From Hemibagrus wyckioides (Eukaryota; Chordata; Actinopteri; Siluriformes; Bagridae): DNA of 64,000 bases. Shown piece after piece: positions 11,301-27,100 of this stretch (its first letter is position 1; each line of letters begins with the position of its first letter). Location of the stretch: the NCBI RefSeq assembly GCF_019097595.1, contig NC_080727.1, positions 11,445,001-11,509,000 on the forward strand, written 5' to 3'. Made by a program: the position numbers and the translations under genes. A model generated the notes under the pieces. That model did not search any database. It was not told where the DNA came from and was given only the letters and a program-made list of their open reading frames with translations.

Positions 11301-12892
11301 TGTCTTATGAATTTTTGAACTTTGAAAAAAAAAATCATATTTCATATCAAAATCCATATTTTTTATAACTTGCCAATGTTTCTCATGAATTTTTGCATTT
11401 TAAAGTAAACAATCACTTTTCATATCATTGTCGACCCCAAACATTTGAAAATAGTCAAAGAAAACTGCCCCATTCAGCTGCACACATTCGTTTGTCAGAA
11501 AAACCGCTTTCCCTTGCTCGTAGAGCGCTGAGACTTGCGGAATCGCATTTTCAGCGCCAGAGAAGCACAATGCAGAGAGCACACTTCGCCGAGGCAGGAA
11601 ACGAGCGAGTTCGATGAAAAATGTTGAAAGTTGACTTTGTTATGTGAATTTCCATGGAATATAACTTTTCCCATGTATCTTGTGAATTTTTGCACTTTGA
11701 TGAAAAAAATCATAGTTCATATCAAAATCCATATTTTTTATGACTTTAACTTGTTCATAATGAATTTTTGCATTTTAAAGTCAACAATCACATTTCATAT
11801 CATAGTCGACCACAAACATGTGAAAAAAGTCAAAGAAAACTGCCCCATTCAGCTGCACACATTCGTTTGTCTGAAAAACCGCTTTCCCTTGCTCGTAGAG
11901 CGCTGAGACTTGCGGAATCGCATTTTCAGCGCCAGAGAAGCACAATGCAGAGAGCACACTTCGCCGAGGCAGGAAACGAGCCAGTTCGATGAAAAATGTT
12001 GAAAGTTGACTTTGTTAGGTGAATTTTCATGAAATATCACTTTTCCCATGTTTCTTATGAATTTTAGAAGTTTGAAAAAAAAAATCATATTTCATATCAA
12101 AATCCATATTTTTTATGACTTTCCAATGTTTCTTATGAATTTTTGCATTTAAAGGTAAACAATGACTTTTCATATCATAGTCGACCCCAAACATGTAAAA
12201 AAAGTCAAAGAAAACTGCCCCATTCAGCTGCACACATTCGTTTGTCTGAAAAACCGCTTTCCCTTGCTCGTAGAGCGCTGAGACTTGCGGAATCGCATTT
12301 TCAGCGCCAGAGAAGCACAATGCAGAGAGCACACTTCGCCGAGGCAGGAAACGAGTCAGTTCGATGAAAAATGTTGAAAGTTGACTTTGTTATGTGAATT
12401 TTCATGAAATATCACTTTTCCCATGTTTCTTATGAATTTTTGAACTTTGATGAAAAAAATCATATTTCATATCAAAATCCATATTTTTTATGACTTTCCA
12501 ATGTTTCTTATGAATTTTTGCATTTTAAAGTCAACAATCACATTTCATATCATAGTCGACCACAAACATGTGAAAAAAGTCAAAGAAAACTGCCCCATTC
12601 AGCTGCACACATTCGTTTGTCTGAAAAACCGCTTTCCCTTGCTCGTAGAGCGCTGAGACTTGCGGAATCGCATTTTCAGCGCCAGAGAAGCACAATGCAG
12701 AGAGCACACTTCGCCGAGGCAGGAAACGAGCCAGTTCGATGAAAAATGTTGAAAGTTGACTTTGTTAAGTGAATTTTCATGAAATATCACTTTTCCCATG
12801 TTTCTTATGAATTTTAGAAGTTTGAAAAAAAAAATCATATTTCATATCAAAATCCATATTTTTTATGACTTTCCAATGTTTCTTATGAATTT

Positions 12893-15138
12893 TTGCATTT
12901 AAAGGTAAACAATGACTTTTCATATCATAGTCGACCCCAAACATGTAAAAAAAGTCAAAGAAAACTGCCCCATTCAGCTGCACACATTCGTTTGTCTGAA
13001 AAACCGCTTTCCCTTGCTCGTAGAGCGCTGAGACTTGCGGAATCGCATTTTCAGCGCCAGAGAAGCACAATGCAGAGAGCACACTTCGCCGAGGCAGGAA
13101 ACGAGCCAGTTCGATGAAAAATGTTGAAAGTTGACTTTGTTAAGTGAATTTTCATGAATTATCACTTTTCCCATGTTTCTTATGAATTTTTGCACTTTGA
13201 TGAAAAAAATCATATTTCATTTCAAAATCCATATTTTTTATGACTTTCCAATGTTTCTTATAAATTTTTGCATTTTAAAGTAAACAAACACTTTTCATAT
13301 CATAGTCGACCCCAATCGAGAAAATAGTCAAAGAAAACTGCCCCATTAAGCTGAACACATTCGTTTGTCTGAAAAACCGCTTTCCCTTGCTCGTAGAGCG
13401 CTGAGACTTGCGGAATCGCATTTTCAGCGCCAGAGAAGCACAATGAAGACAGCAGTCTGCGCCGAGACAGGAAACGAGCCAGTTCAATAAAAAATGTTGA
13501 AAGTTGACTTTGTTATGTGAATTTTCATGAATTATCACTTTTCCCATGTTTCTTATGAATTTTTGCACTTTGATGAAAAAAATCATATTTCATATCAAAA
13601 TCCATATTTTTTATGACTTGCCAATGTTTCTTATGAATTTTTGCATTTTAAAGTAAACAATCACTTTTCATATCATAGTCGACCCCAAACATGTGAAAAT
13701 AGTCAAAGAAAACTGCCCCATTCAGCTGCACACATTCGTTTGTCAGAAAAACCGCTTTCCCTTGCTCGTAGAGCGCTGAGACTTGCGGAATCGCATTTTC
13801 AGCGCCAGAGAAGCACAATGCAGAGAGCACACTTCGCCGAGGCAGGAAACGAGCCAGTTCGATGAAAAATGTTGAAAGTTGACTTTGTTATGTGAATTTT
13901 CATGAAATATCACTTTTCCCATGTTTCTTATGAATTTTTGAACTTTGAAAAAAAAAATCATATTTCATATCAAAATCCATATTTTTTATGACTTTCCAAT
14001 GTTTCTTATGAATTTTTGCATTTAAAGGTAAACAATGACTTTTCATATCATAGTCGACCCCAAACATGTAAAAAAAGTCAAAGAAAACTGCCCCATTCAG
14101 CTGCACACATTCGTTTGTCTGAAAAACCGCTTTCCCTTGCTCGTAGAGCGCTGAGACTTGCGGAATCGCATTTTCAGCGCCAGAGAAGCACAATGCAGAG
14201 AGCACACTTCGCCGAGGCAGGAAACGAGCCAGTTCGATGAAAAATGTTGAAAGTTGACTTTGTTAAGTGAATTTTCATGAATTATCACTTTTCCCATGTT
14301 TCTTATGAATTTTTGCACTTTGATGAAAAAAATCATATTTCATATCAAAATCCATATTTTTTATGACTTTCCAATGTTTCTTATAAATTTTTGCATTTTA
14401 AAGTAAACAAACACTTTTCATATCATAGTCGACCCCAATCGAGAAAATAGTCAAAGAAAACTGCCCCATTAAGCTGAACACATTCGTTTGTCTGAAAAAC
14501 CGCTTTCCCTTGCTCGTAGAGCGCTGAGACTTGCGGAATCGCATTTTCAGCGCCAGAGAAGCACAATGAAGACAGCAGTCTGCGCCGAGACAGGAAACGA
14601 GCCAGTTCAATAAAAAATGTTGAAAGTTGACTTTGTTATGTGAATTTTCATGAATTATCACTTTTCCCATGTTTCTTATGAATTTTTGCACTTTGATGAA
14701 AAAAATCATATTTCATATCAATATCCATATTTTTTATGACTTGCCAATGTTTCTTATGAATTTTTGCATTTTAAAGTAAACAATCACTTTTCATATCATA
14801 GTCGACCCCAAACATGTGAAAATAGTCAAAGAAAACTGCCCCATTCAGCTGCACACATTCGTTTGTCAGAAAAACCGCTTTCCCTTGCTCGTAGAGCGCT
14901 GAGACTTGCGGAATCGCATTTTCAGCGCCAGAGAAGCACAATGCAGAGAGCACACTTCGCCGAGGCAGGAAACGAGCCAGTTCGATGAAAAATGTTGAAA
15001 GTTGACTTTGTTAAGTGAATTTTCATGAAATATCACTTTTCCCATGTTTCTTATGAATTTTTGAACTTTGAAAAAAAATATCATATTTCATATCAAAATC
15101 CATATTTTTTATGACTTTAACTTGTTTATAATGAATTT
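12893..15138. repeat. three-monomer block duplicated in tandem (2 x 1123 bp)
   Basis: Monomers at 12893, 13268 and 13641 are repeated as 14016, 14391 and 14764 with the same diagnostic variants: CATTTAAAGGTAAAC in the first, GACCCCAATCGAGAAAATAG with TTAAGCTGAACAC in the second, and GTTTGTCAGAAAAACC in the third. The period is 1123 bp because the middle monomer is 2 bp short. A single-copy relative of the block lies at 5767-6889. Confidence 0.8.
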
Positions 15139-18100
15139 TTGCATTTTAAAGTCAAGAATCACTTTTCATATCATAGTCGACCCCAAACATGTGAAAAAAG
15201 TCAAAGAAAACTTCCCCATTCAGCTGCACACATTCGTTTGTCTGAAAAACCGCTTTCCCTTACTCGTAGAGCGCTGAGACTTGCGGAATCGCATTTTCAG
15301 CGCCAGAGAAGCACAATGAAGACAGCAGTCTGCGCCGAGACAGGAAACGAGCCAGTTCAATAAAAAATGTTGAAAGTTGACTTTGTTATGTGAATTTTCA
15401 TGAATTATCACTCTTCCCATGTTTCTTATGAATTTTTGCACTTTGATGAAAAAAAATCATATTTCATATCAAAATCCATATTTTTTATGACTTGCCAACG
15501 TTTCGTATGAGTTTTTGCATTTTAAAGTACACAATGACTTTTCATATCATAGTCGACCCCAAACATGTGAAATAAGTCAAAGAAAACTGCCCCATTCAGC
15601 TGCACACATTCGTTTGTCTGAAAAACCGCTTTCCCTTGCTCGTAGAGCGCTGAGACTTGCGGAATCGCATTTTCAGCGCCAGAGAAGCACAATGCAGAGA
15701 GCACACTTCGCCGAGGCAGGAAACGAGCGAGTTCGATGAAAAATGTTGAAAGTTGACTTTGTTATGTGAATTTCCATGGAATATAACTTTTCCCATGTAT
15801 CTTGTGAATTTTTGCACTTTGATGAAAAAAATCATAGTTCATATCAAAATCCATATTTTTTATGACTTTAACTTGTTCATAATGAATTTTTGCATTTTAA
15901 AGTCAACAATCACATTTCATATCATAGTCGACCACAAACATGTGAAAAAAGTCAAAGAAAACTGCCCCATTTAGCTGCACACATTCGTTTGTCTGAAAAA
16001 CCGCTTTCCCTTGCTCGTAGAGCGCTGAGACTTGCGGAATCGCATTTTCAGCGCCCGAGAAGCACAATGCAGAGAGCACACTTCGCCGAGGCAGGAAACG
16101 AGCCAGTTCGATGAAAAATGTTGAAAGTTGACTTTGTTAAGTGAATTTTCATGAAATATCACTTTTCCCATGTGTCTTATGAATTTTTGAACTTTGAAAA
16201 AAAAAATCATATTTCATATCAAAATCCATATTTTTTATAACTTGCCAATGTTTCTCATGAATTTTTGCATTTTAAAGTAAACAATCACTTTTCATATCAT
16301 TGTCGACCCCAAACATGTGAAAATAGTCAAAGAAAACTGCCCCATTCAGCTGCACACATTCGTTTGTCAGAAAAACCGCTTTCCCTTGCTCGTAGAGCGC
16401 TGAGACTTGCGGAATCGCATTTTCAGCGCCAGAGAAGCACAATGCAGAGAGCACACTTCGCCGAGGCAGGAAACGAGCCAGTTCAATAAAAAATGTTGAA
16501 AGTTGACTTTGTTATGTGAATTTTCATGAATTATCACTCTTCCCATGTTTCTTATGAATTTTTGCACTTTGATGAAAAAAAATCATATTTCATATCAAAA
16601 TCCATATTTTTTAAGACTTTCCCTTGTTTATAATGAATTTTTGCATTTTAAAGTACACAATGACTTTTAATATCATAGTCGACCCCAAACATGTGAAAAA
16701 AGTCAAAGAAAACTGCCCCATTCAGCTGCACACATTCGTTTGTCTGAAAAACCGCTTTCCCTTGCTCGTAGAGCGCTGAGACTTGCGGAATCGCATTTTC
16801 AGCGCCAGAGAAGCACAATGCAGAGAGCACACTTCGCCGAGGCAGGAAACGAGCGAGTTCGATGAAAAATGTTGAAAGTTGACTTTGTTATGTGAATTTC
16901 CATGGAATATAACTTTTCCCATGTATCTTGTGAATTTTTGCACTTTGATGAAAAAAATCATAGTTCATATCAAAATCCATATTTTTTATGACTTTAACTT
17001 GTTCATAATGAATTTTTGCATTTTAAAGTCAACAATCACATTTCATATCATAGTCGACCACAAACATGTGAAAAAAGTCAAAGAAAACTGCCCCATTTAG
17101 CTGCACACATTCGTTTGTCAGAAAAACCGCTTTCCCTTGCTCGTAGAGCGCTGAGACTTGCGGAATCGCATTTTCAGCGCCAGAGAAGCACAATGCAGAG
17201 AGCACACTTCGCCGAGGCAGGAAACGAGCCAGTTCGATGAAAAATGTTGAAAGTTGACTTTGTTAAGTGAATTTTCATGAAATATCACTTTTCCCATGTT
17301 TCTTATGAATTTTTGAACTTTGAAAAAAAATATCATATTTCATATCAAAATCCATATTTTTTATGACTTTAACTTGTTTATAATGAATTTTTGCATTTTA
17401 AAGTCAAGAATCACTTTTCATATCATAGTCGACCCCAAACATGTGAAAAAAGTCAAAGAAAACTGCCCCATTCAGCTGCACACATTCGTTTGTCTGAAAA
17501 ACCGCTTTCCCTTGCTCGTAGAGCGCTGAGACTTGCGGAATCGCATTTTCAGCGCCAGAGAAGCACAATGAAGACAGCAGTCTGCGCCGAGACAGGAAAC
17601 GAGCCAGTTCAATAAAAAATGTTGAAAGTTGACTTTGTTATGTGAATTTTCATGAATTATCACTCTTCCCATGTTTCTTATGAATTTTTGCACTTTGATG
17701 AAAAAAAATCATATTTCATATCAAAATCCATATTTTTTATGACTTGCCAACGTTTCTTATGAGTTTTTGCATTTTAAAGTACACAATGACTTTTCATATC
17801 ATAGTCGACCCCAAACATGTGAAATAAGTCAAAGAAAACTGCCCCATTCAGCTGCACACATTCGTTTGTCTGAAAAACCGCTTTCCCTTGCTCGTAGAGC
17901 GCTGAGACTTGCGGAATCGCATTTTCAGCGCCAGAGAAGCACAATGCAGAGAGCACACTGCGCCGAGACAGGAAACGAGCCAGTTCGATGAAAAATGTTG
18001 AAAGTTGACTTTATTAAGTGAATTTTCATGAAATATCACTTTTCCCATGTTTCTTATGAATTTTTGAACTTTGAAAAAAAAAATCATATTTCATATCAAA

Positions 18101-21100
18101 ATCCATATTTTTTATAACTTTAACTTGTTTATAATGAATTTTTGCATTTTAAAGTCAACAATCACTTTTCATATCATAGTCGCCCCCAAACATGTGAAAA
18201 AAGTCAAAGAAAACTGCCCCATTCAGCTGCACACATTCGTTTGTCTGAAAAACCGCTTTCCCTTGCTCGTAGAGCGCTGAGACTTGCGGAATCGCATTTT
18301 CAGCGCCAGAGAAGCACAATGCAGAGAGCACACTTCGCCGAGGCAGGAAACGAGCCAGTTCGATGAAAAATGTTGAAAGTTGACTTTGTTAAGTGAATTT
18401 TCATGAAATATCACTTTTCCCATGTTTCTTATGAATTTCTGAACTTTGATGAAAAAAATCATATTTCATATCACTATCCATATTTTTTATGACTTTCCAA
18501 TGTTTCTTATGAATTTTTGCATTTAAAGGTAAACAATGACTTTTCATATCATAGTCGACCCCAAACATGTAAAAAAAGTCAAAGAAAACTGCCCCATTCA
18601 GCTGCACACATTCGTTTGTCTGAAAAACCGCTTTCCCTTGCTCGTAGAGAGCTGAGACTTGCGGAATCGCATTTTCAGCGCCAGAGAAGCACAATGCAGA
18701 GAGCACACTGCGCCGAGACAGGAAACGAGCCAGTTCGATGAAAAATGTTGAAAGTTGACTTTGTTAAGTGAATTTTCATGAAATATCACTTTTCCCATGT
18801 TTCTTATGAATTTTTGAACTTTGAAAAAAAAAATCATATTTCATATCAAAATCCATATTTTTTATGACTTTAACTTGTTTATAATGAATTTTTGCATTTT
18901 AAAGTCAACAATCACTTTTCATATCATAGTCGACCCCAAACATAAGAAAAAAGTCAAAGAAAACTGCCCCATTCAGCTGCACACATTCGTTTGTCTGAAA
19001 AACCGCTTTCCCTTGCTCGTAGAGCGCTGAGACTTGCGGAATCGCATTTTCAGCGCCAGAGAAGCACAATGCAGAGAGCACACTTCGCCGAGGCAGGAAA
19101 CGAGCCAGTTCGATGAAAAATGTTGAAAGTTGACTTTGTTAAGTGAATTTTCATGAAATATCACTTTTCCCATGTTTCTTATGAATTTTTGAACTTTGAT
19201 GAAAAAAATCATATTTCATATCAAAATCCATATTTTTTATGACTTTCCAATGTTTCTTATGAATTTTTGCATTTAAAGGTAAACAATGACTTTTCATATC
19301 ATAGTCGACCCCAAACATGTAAAAAAAGTCAAAGAAAACTGCCCCATTCAGCTGCACACATTCGTTTGTCTGAAAAACCGCTTTCCCTTGCTCGTAGAGC
19401 GCTGAGACTTGCGGAATCGCATTTTCAGCGCCAGAGAAGCACAATGCAGAGAGCACACTTCGCCGAGGCAGGAAACGAGCCAGTTCGATGAAAAATGTTG
19501 AAAGTTGACTTTGTTAAGTGAATTTTCATGAAATATCACTTTTCCCATGTTTCTTATGAATTTTTGAACTTTGAAAAAAAAAATCATATTTCATATCAAA
19601 ATCCATATTTTTTATGACTTTCCAATGTTTCTTATGAATTTTTGCATTTTAAAGTAAACAATGACTTTTCATATTATAGTCGACCCCAAACATGTGAAAA
19701 AAGTCAAAGAAAACTGCCCCATTCAGCTGCACACATTCGTTTGTCTGAAAAACCGCTTTCCCTTGCTCGTAGAGCGCTGAGACTTGCGGAATCGCATTTT
19801 CAGCGCCAGAGAAGCACAATGCAGAGAGCACACTTCGCCGAGGCAGGAAACGAGCCAGTTCGATGAAAAATGTTGAAAGTTGACTTTGTTAAGTGAATTT
19901 TCATGAAATATCACTTTTCCCATGTTTCTTATGAATTTTTGAACTTTGAAAAAAAATATCATATTTCATATCAAAATCCATATTTTTTATGACTTTAACT
20001 TGTTTATAATGAATTTTTGCATTTTAAAGTCAAGAATCACTTTTCATATCATAGTCGACCCCAAACATGTGAAAAAAGTCAAAGAAAACTTCCCCATTCA
20101 GCTGCACACATTCGTTTGTCTGAAAAACCGCTTTCCCTTACTCGTAGAGCGCTGAGACTTGCGGAATCGCATTTTCAGCGCCAGAGAAGCACAATGAAGA
20201 CAGCAGTCTGCGCCGAGACAGGAAACGAGCCAGTTCAATAAAAAATGTTGAAAGTTGACTTTGTTATGTGAATTTTCATGAATTATCACTCTTCCCATGT
20301 TTCTTATGAATTTTTGCACTTTGATGAAAAAAAATCATATTTCATATCAAAATCCATATTTTTTATGACTTGCCAACGTTTCTTATGAGTTTTTGCATTT
20401 TAAAGTACACAATGACTTTTCATATCATAGTCGACCCCAAACATGTGAAATAAGTCAAAGAAAACTGCCCCATTCAGCTGCACACATTCGTTTGTCTGAA
20501 AAACCGCTTTCCCTTGCTCGTAGAGCGCTGAGACTTGCGGAATCGCATTTTCAGCGCCCGAGAAGCACAATGCAGAGAGCACACTTCGCCGAGGCAGGAA
20601 ACGAGCCAGTTCGATGAAAAATGTTGAAAGTTGACTTTGTTAAGTGAATTTTCATGAAATATCACTTTTCCCATGTGTCTTATGAATTTTTGAACTTTGA
20701 AAAAAAAAATCATATTTCATATCAAAATCCATATTTTTTATAACTTGCCAATGTTTCTCATGAATTTTTGCATTTTAAAGTAAACAATCACTTTTCATAT
20801 CATTGTCGACCCCAAACATGTGAAAATAGTCAAAGAAAACTGCCCCATTCAGCTGCACACATTCGTTTGTCAGAAAAACCGCTTTCCCTTGCTCGTAGAG
20901 CGCTGAGACTTGCGGAATCGCATTTTCAGCGCCAGAGAAGCACAATGCAGAGAGCACACTTCGCCGAGGCAGGAAACGAGCCAGTTCGATGAAAAATGTT
21001 GAAAGTTGACTTTGTTATGTGAATTTTCATGAAATATCACTTTTCCCATGTTTCTTATGAATTTTTGAACTTTGATGAAAAAAATCATATTTCATATCAA

Positions 21101-24100
21101 AATCCATATTTTTTATGACTTTAACTTGTTCATAATGAATTTTTGCATTTTAAAGTCAACAATCACTTTTCATATCATAGTCGACCCCAAACATGTGAAA
21201 AAAGTCAAAGAAAACTGCCCCATTCAGCTGCACACATTCGTTTGTCTGAAAAACCGCTTTCCCTTGCTCGTAGAGCGCTGAGACTTGCGGAATCGCATTT
21301 TCAGCGCCAGAGAAGCACAATGCAGAGAGCACACTTCGCCGAGGCAGGAAACGAGCCAGTTCGATGAAAAATGTTGAAAGTTGACTTTGTTAAGTGAATT
21401 TTCATGAAATATCACTTTTCCCATGTTTCTTATGAATTTTTGAACTTTGAAAAAAAAAATCATATTTCATATCAAAATCCATATTTTTTATGACTTTCCA
21501 ATGTTTCTTATGAATTTTTGCATTTAAAGGTAAACAATGACTTTTCATATCATAGTCGACCCCAAACATGTGAAAAAAAGTCAAAGAAAACTGCCCCATT
21601 CAGCTGCACACATTCGTTTGTCTGAAAAACCGCTTTCCCTTGCTCGTAGAGCGCTGAGACTTGCGGAATCGCATTTTCAGCGCCAGAGAAGCACAATGCA
21701 GAGAGCACACTTCGCCGAGGCAGGAAACGAGCCAGTTCGATGAAAAATGTTGAAAGTTGACTTTGTTAAGTGAATTTTCATGAAATATCACTTTTCCCAT
21801 GTTTCTTATGAATTTTTGAACTTTGAAAAAAAAAAATCATATTTCATATCAAAATCCATATTTTTTATGACTTTAACTTGTTTATAATGAATTTTTGCAT
21901 TTTAAAGTCAACAATCACTTTTCATATCATAGTCGACCCCAAACATGTGAAAAAAGTCAAAGAAAACTGCCCCATTCAGCTGCACACATTCGTTTGTCTG
22001 AAAAACCGCTTTCCCTTGCTCGTAGAGCGCTGAGACTTGCGGAATCGCATTTTCAGCGCCAGAGAAGCACAATGCAGAGAGCACACTGCGCCGAGGCAGG
22101 AAACGAGCCAGTTCGATGAAAAATGTTGAAAGTTGACTTTGTTAAGTGAATTTTCATGAAATATCACTTTTCCCATGTGTCTTATGAATTTTTGCACTTT
22201 GATGAAAAAAAAGCATATTTCATATCAAAATCCATATTTTTTATGACTTGCCAAAGTTTCTTATGAGTTTTTGCATTTTAAAGTACACAATGACTTTTCA
22301 TATCATAGTCGACCCCAAACATGTGAAATAAGTCAAAGAAAACTGCCCCATTCAGCTGCACACATTCGTTTGTCTGAAAAACCGCTTTCCCTTGCTCGTA
22401 GAGCGCTGAGACTTGCGGAATCGCATTTTCAGCGCCAGAGAAGCACAATGCAGAGAGCACACTTCGCCGAGGCAGGAAACGAGCCAGTTCGATGAAAAAT
22501 GTTGAAAGTTGACTTTGTTATGTGAATTTCCATGTAATATAACTTTTCCCATGTATCTTGTGAATTTTTGCACTTTGATGAAAAAAATCATAGTTCATAT
22601 CAAAATCCATATTTTTTATGACTTTAACTTGTTCATAATGAATTTTTGCATTTTAAAGTCAACAATCACATTTCATATCATAGTCGACCACAAACATGTG
22701 AAAAAAGTCAAAGAAAACTGCCCCATTCAGCTGCACACATTCGTTTGTCTGAAAAACCGCTTTCCCTTGCTCGTAGAGCGCTGAGACTTGCGGAATCGCA
22801 TTTTCAGCGCCAGAGAAGCACAATGCAGAGAGCACACTTCGCCGAGGCAGGAAACGAGCCAGTTCGATGAAAAATGTTGAAAGTTGACTTTGTTAAGTGA
22901 ATTTTCATGAAATATCACTTTTCCCATGTTTCTTATGAATTTTTGAACTTTGAAAAAAAAAATCATATTTCATATCAAAATCCATATTTTTTATGACTTT
23001 CCAATGTTTCTTATGAATTTTTGCATTTAAAGGTAAACAATGACTTTTCATATCATAGTCGACCCCAAACATGTGAAAAAAGTCAAAGAAAACTGCCCCA
23101 TTCAGCTGCACACATTCGTTTGTCTGAAAAACCGCTTTCCCTTGCTCGTAGAGCGCTGAGACTTGCGGAATCGCATTTTCAGCGCCAGAGAAGCACAATG
23201 CAGAGAGCACACTTCGCCGAGGCAGGAAACGAGCCAGTTCGATGAAAAATGTTGAAAGTTGACTTTGTTAAGTGAATTTTCATGAAATATCACTTTTCCC
23301 ATGTTTCTTATGAATTTTTGCACTTTGATGAAAAAAATCATATTTCATATCAAAATCCATATTTTTTATGACTTGCCAATGTTTCTTATGAGTTTTTGCA
23401 TTTTAAAGTAAACAATCAATTTTCATATCATAGTCGACCCCAAACATGTGAAAAAAGTCAAAGAAAACTGCCCCATTAAGCTGAACACATTCGTTTGTCT
23501 GAAAAACCGCTTTCCCTTGCTCGTAGAGCGCTGAGACTTGCGGAATCATATTTTCAGCGCCAGAGAAGCACAATGCAGAGAGCACACTGCGCCGAGGCAG
23601 GAAACGAGCCAGTTCGATGAAAAATGTTGAAAGTTGACTTTGTTAAGTGAATTTTCATGAAATATCACTTTTCCCATGTTTCTTATGAATTTTTGAACTT
23701 TGAAAAAAAAATATCATATTTCATATCAAAATCCATATTTTTTATGACTTTGCCAATGTTTCTATGAATTTTTGCATTTTAAAGTCAACAATCACTTTTC
23801 ATATCATAGTCGACCCCAAACATGTGAAAAAAGTCAAAGAAAACTGCCCCATTCAGCTGCACACATTCGTTTGTCTGAAAAACCGCTTTCCCTTGCTCGT
23901 AGAGCGCTGAGACTTGCGGAATCGCATTTTCAGCGCCAGAGAAGCACAATGCAGAGAGCACACTTCGCCGAGGCAGGAAACGAGCCAGTTCGATGAAAAA
24001 TGTTGAAAGTTGACTTTGTTAAGTGAATTTTCATGAAATATCACTTTTCCCATGTTTCTTATGAATTTTTGAACTTTGAAAAAAAAAATCATATTTCATA

Positions 24101-27100
24101 TCAAAATCCATATTTTTTATGACTTTCCAATGTTTCTTATGAATTTTTGCATTTAAAGGTAAACAATGACTTTTCATATCATAGTCGACCCCAAACATGT
24201 AAAAAAAGTCAAAGAAAACTGCCCCATTCAGCTGCACACATTCGTTTGTCTGAAAAACCGCTTTCCCTTGCTCGTAGAGAGCTGAGACTTGCGGAATCGC
24301 ATTTTCAGCGCCAGAGAAGCACAATGCAGAGAGCACACTGCGCCGAGACAGGAAACGAGCCAGTTCGATGAAAAATTTTGAAAGTTGACTTTGTTAAGTG
24401 AATTTTCATGAAATATCACTTTTCCCATGTTTCTTATGAATTTTTGCACTTTGATGAAAAAAATCATATTTCATATCAAAATCCATATTTTTTATGACTT
24501 GCCAATGTTTCTTATGAATTTTTGCATTTTAAAGTAAACAATCACTTTTCATATCATAGTCGACCCCAAACATGTGAAAATAGTCAAAGAAAACTGCCCC
24601 ATTCAGCTGCACACATTCGTTTGTCAGAAAAACCGCTTTCCCTTGCTCGTAGAGCGCTGAGACTTGCGGAATCGCATTTTCAGCGCCAGAGAAGCACAAT
24701 GCAGAGAGCACACTTCGCCGAGGCAGGAAACGAGCCAGTTCGATGAAAAATGTTGAAAGTTGACTTTGTTAAGTGAATTTTCATGAAATATCACTTTTCC
24801 CATGTTTCTTATGAATTTTTGAACTTTGAAAAAAAATATCATATTTCATATCAAAATCCATATTTTTTATGACTTTAACTTGTTTATAATGAATTTTTGC
24901 ATTTTAAAGTCAAGAATCACTTTTCATATCATAGTCGACCCCAAACATGTGAAAAAAGTCAAAGAAAACTTCCCCATTCAGCTGCACACATTCGTTTGTC
25001 TGAAAAACCGCTTTCCCTTACTCGTAGAGCGCTGAGACTTGCGGAATCGCATTTTCAGCGCCAGAGAAGCACAATGAAGACAGCAGTCTGCGCCGAGACA
25101 GGAAACGAGCCAGTTCAATAAAAAATGTTGAAAGTTGACTTTGTTATGTGAATTTTCATGAATTATCACTCTTCCCATGTTTCTTATGAATTTTTGCACT
25201 TTGATGAAAAAAAATCATATTTCATATCAAAATCCATATTTTTTATGACTTGCCAACGTTTCTTATGAGTTTTTGCATTTTAAAGTACACAATGACTTTT
25301 CATATCATAGTCGACCCCAAACATGTGAAATAAGTCAAAGAAAACTGCCCCATTCAGCTGCACACATTCGTTTGTCTGAAAAACCGCTTTCCCTTGCTCG
25401 TAGAGCGCTGAGACTTGCGGAATCGCATTTTCAGCGCCAGAGAAGCACAATGCAGAGAGCACACTTCGCCGAGGCAGGAAACGAGCCAGTTCGATGAAAA
25501 ATGTTGAAAGTTGACTTTGTTAAGTGAATTTTCATGAAATATCACTTTTCCCATGTGTCTTATGAATTTTTGAACTTTGAAAACAAAAAATCATATTTCA
25601 TATCAAAATCCATATTTTTTATAACTTGCCAATGTTTCTCATGAATTTTTGCATTTTAAAGTAAACAATCACTTTTCATATCATTGTCGACCCCAAACAT
25701 GTGAAAATAGTCAAAGAAAACTGCCCCATTCAGCTGCACACATTCGTTTGTCAGAAAAACCGCTTTCCCTTGCTCGTAGAGCGCTGAGACTTGCGGAATC
25801 GCATTTTCAGCGCCAGAGAAGCACAATGCAGAGAGCACACTTCGCCGAGGCAGGAAACGAGCCAGTTCGATGAAAAATGTTGAAAGTTGACTTTGTTAAG
25901 TGAATTTTCATGAAATATCACTTTTCCCATGTTTCTTATGAATTTTTGAACTTTGAAAAAAAAAATCATATTTCATATCAAAATCCATATTTTTTATGAC
26001 TTTAACTTGTTTATAATGAATTTTTGCATTTTAAAGTCAAGAATCACTTTTCATATCATAGTCGACCCCAAACATGTGAAAAAAGTCAAAGAAAACTTCC
26101 CCATTCAGCTGCACACATTCGTTTGTCTGAAAAACCGCTTTCCCTTGCTCGTAGAGCGCTGAGACTTGCGGAATCGCATTTTCAGCGCCAGAGAAGCACA
26201 ATGCAGAGAGCACACTTCGCCGAGGCAGGAAACGAGCCAGTTCGATGAAAAATGTTGAAAGTTGACTTTGTTATGTGAATTTTCATGAATTATCACTCTT
26301 CCCATGTTTCTTATGAATTTTTGGACTTTGATGAAAGAAAATCATATTTCATATCAAAATCCATATTTTTTATGACGTTCCAGAGTTTCTTATGAAGTTT
26401 TGCATTTTAAAGTACACAATGACTTTTCATATCATAGTCGACCCCAAACATGTGAAATAAGTCAAAGAAAACTGCCCCATTCAGCTGCACACATTCGTTT
26501 GTCTGAAAAACCGCTTTCCCTTGCTCGTAGAGCGCTGAGACTTGCGGAATCGCATTTTCAGCGCCAGAGAAGCACAATGCAGAGAGCACACTTCGCCGAG
26601 GCAGGAAACGAGCCAGTTCGATGAAAAATGTTGAAAGTTGACTTTGTTATGTGAATTTTCATGAAATATCACTTTTCCAATGTTTCTTATGAATTTTTGA
26701 ACTTTGATGAAAAAAATCATATTTCATATCAAAATCCATATTTTTTATGACTTCAACTTGTTTATAATGAATTTTTGCATTTTAAAGTCAACAATCACTT
26801 TTCATATCATAGTCGACCCCAAACATGTGAAAAAAGTCAAAGAAAACTGCCCCATTCAGCTGCACACATTCGTTTGTCTGAAAAACCGCTTTCCCTTGCT
26901 CGTAGAGCGCTGAGACTTGCGGAATCGCATTTTCAGCGCCAGAGAAGCACAATGCAGAGAGCACACTTCGCCGAGGCAGGAAACGAGCCAGTTCGATGAA
27001 AAATGTTGAAAGTTGACTTTGTTAAGTGAATTTTCATGAAATATCACTTTTCCCATGTTTCTTATGAATTTTTGAACTTTGATGAAAAAAATCATATTTC

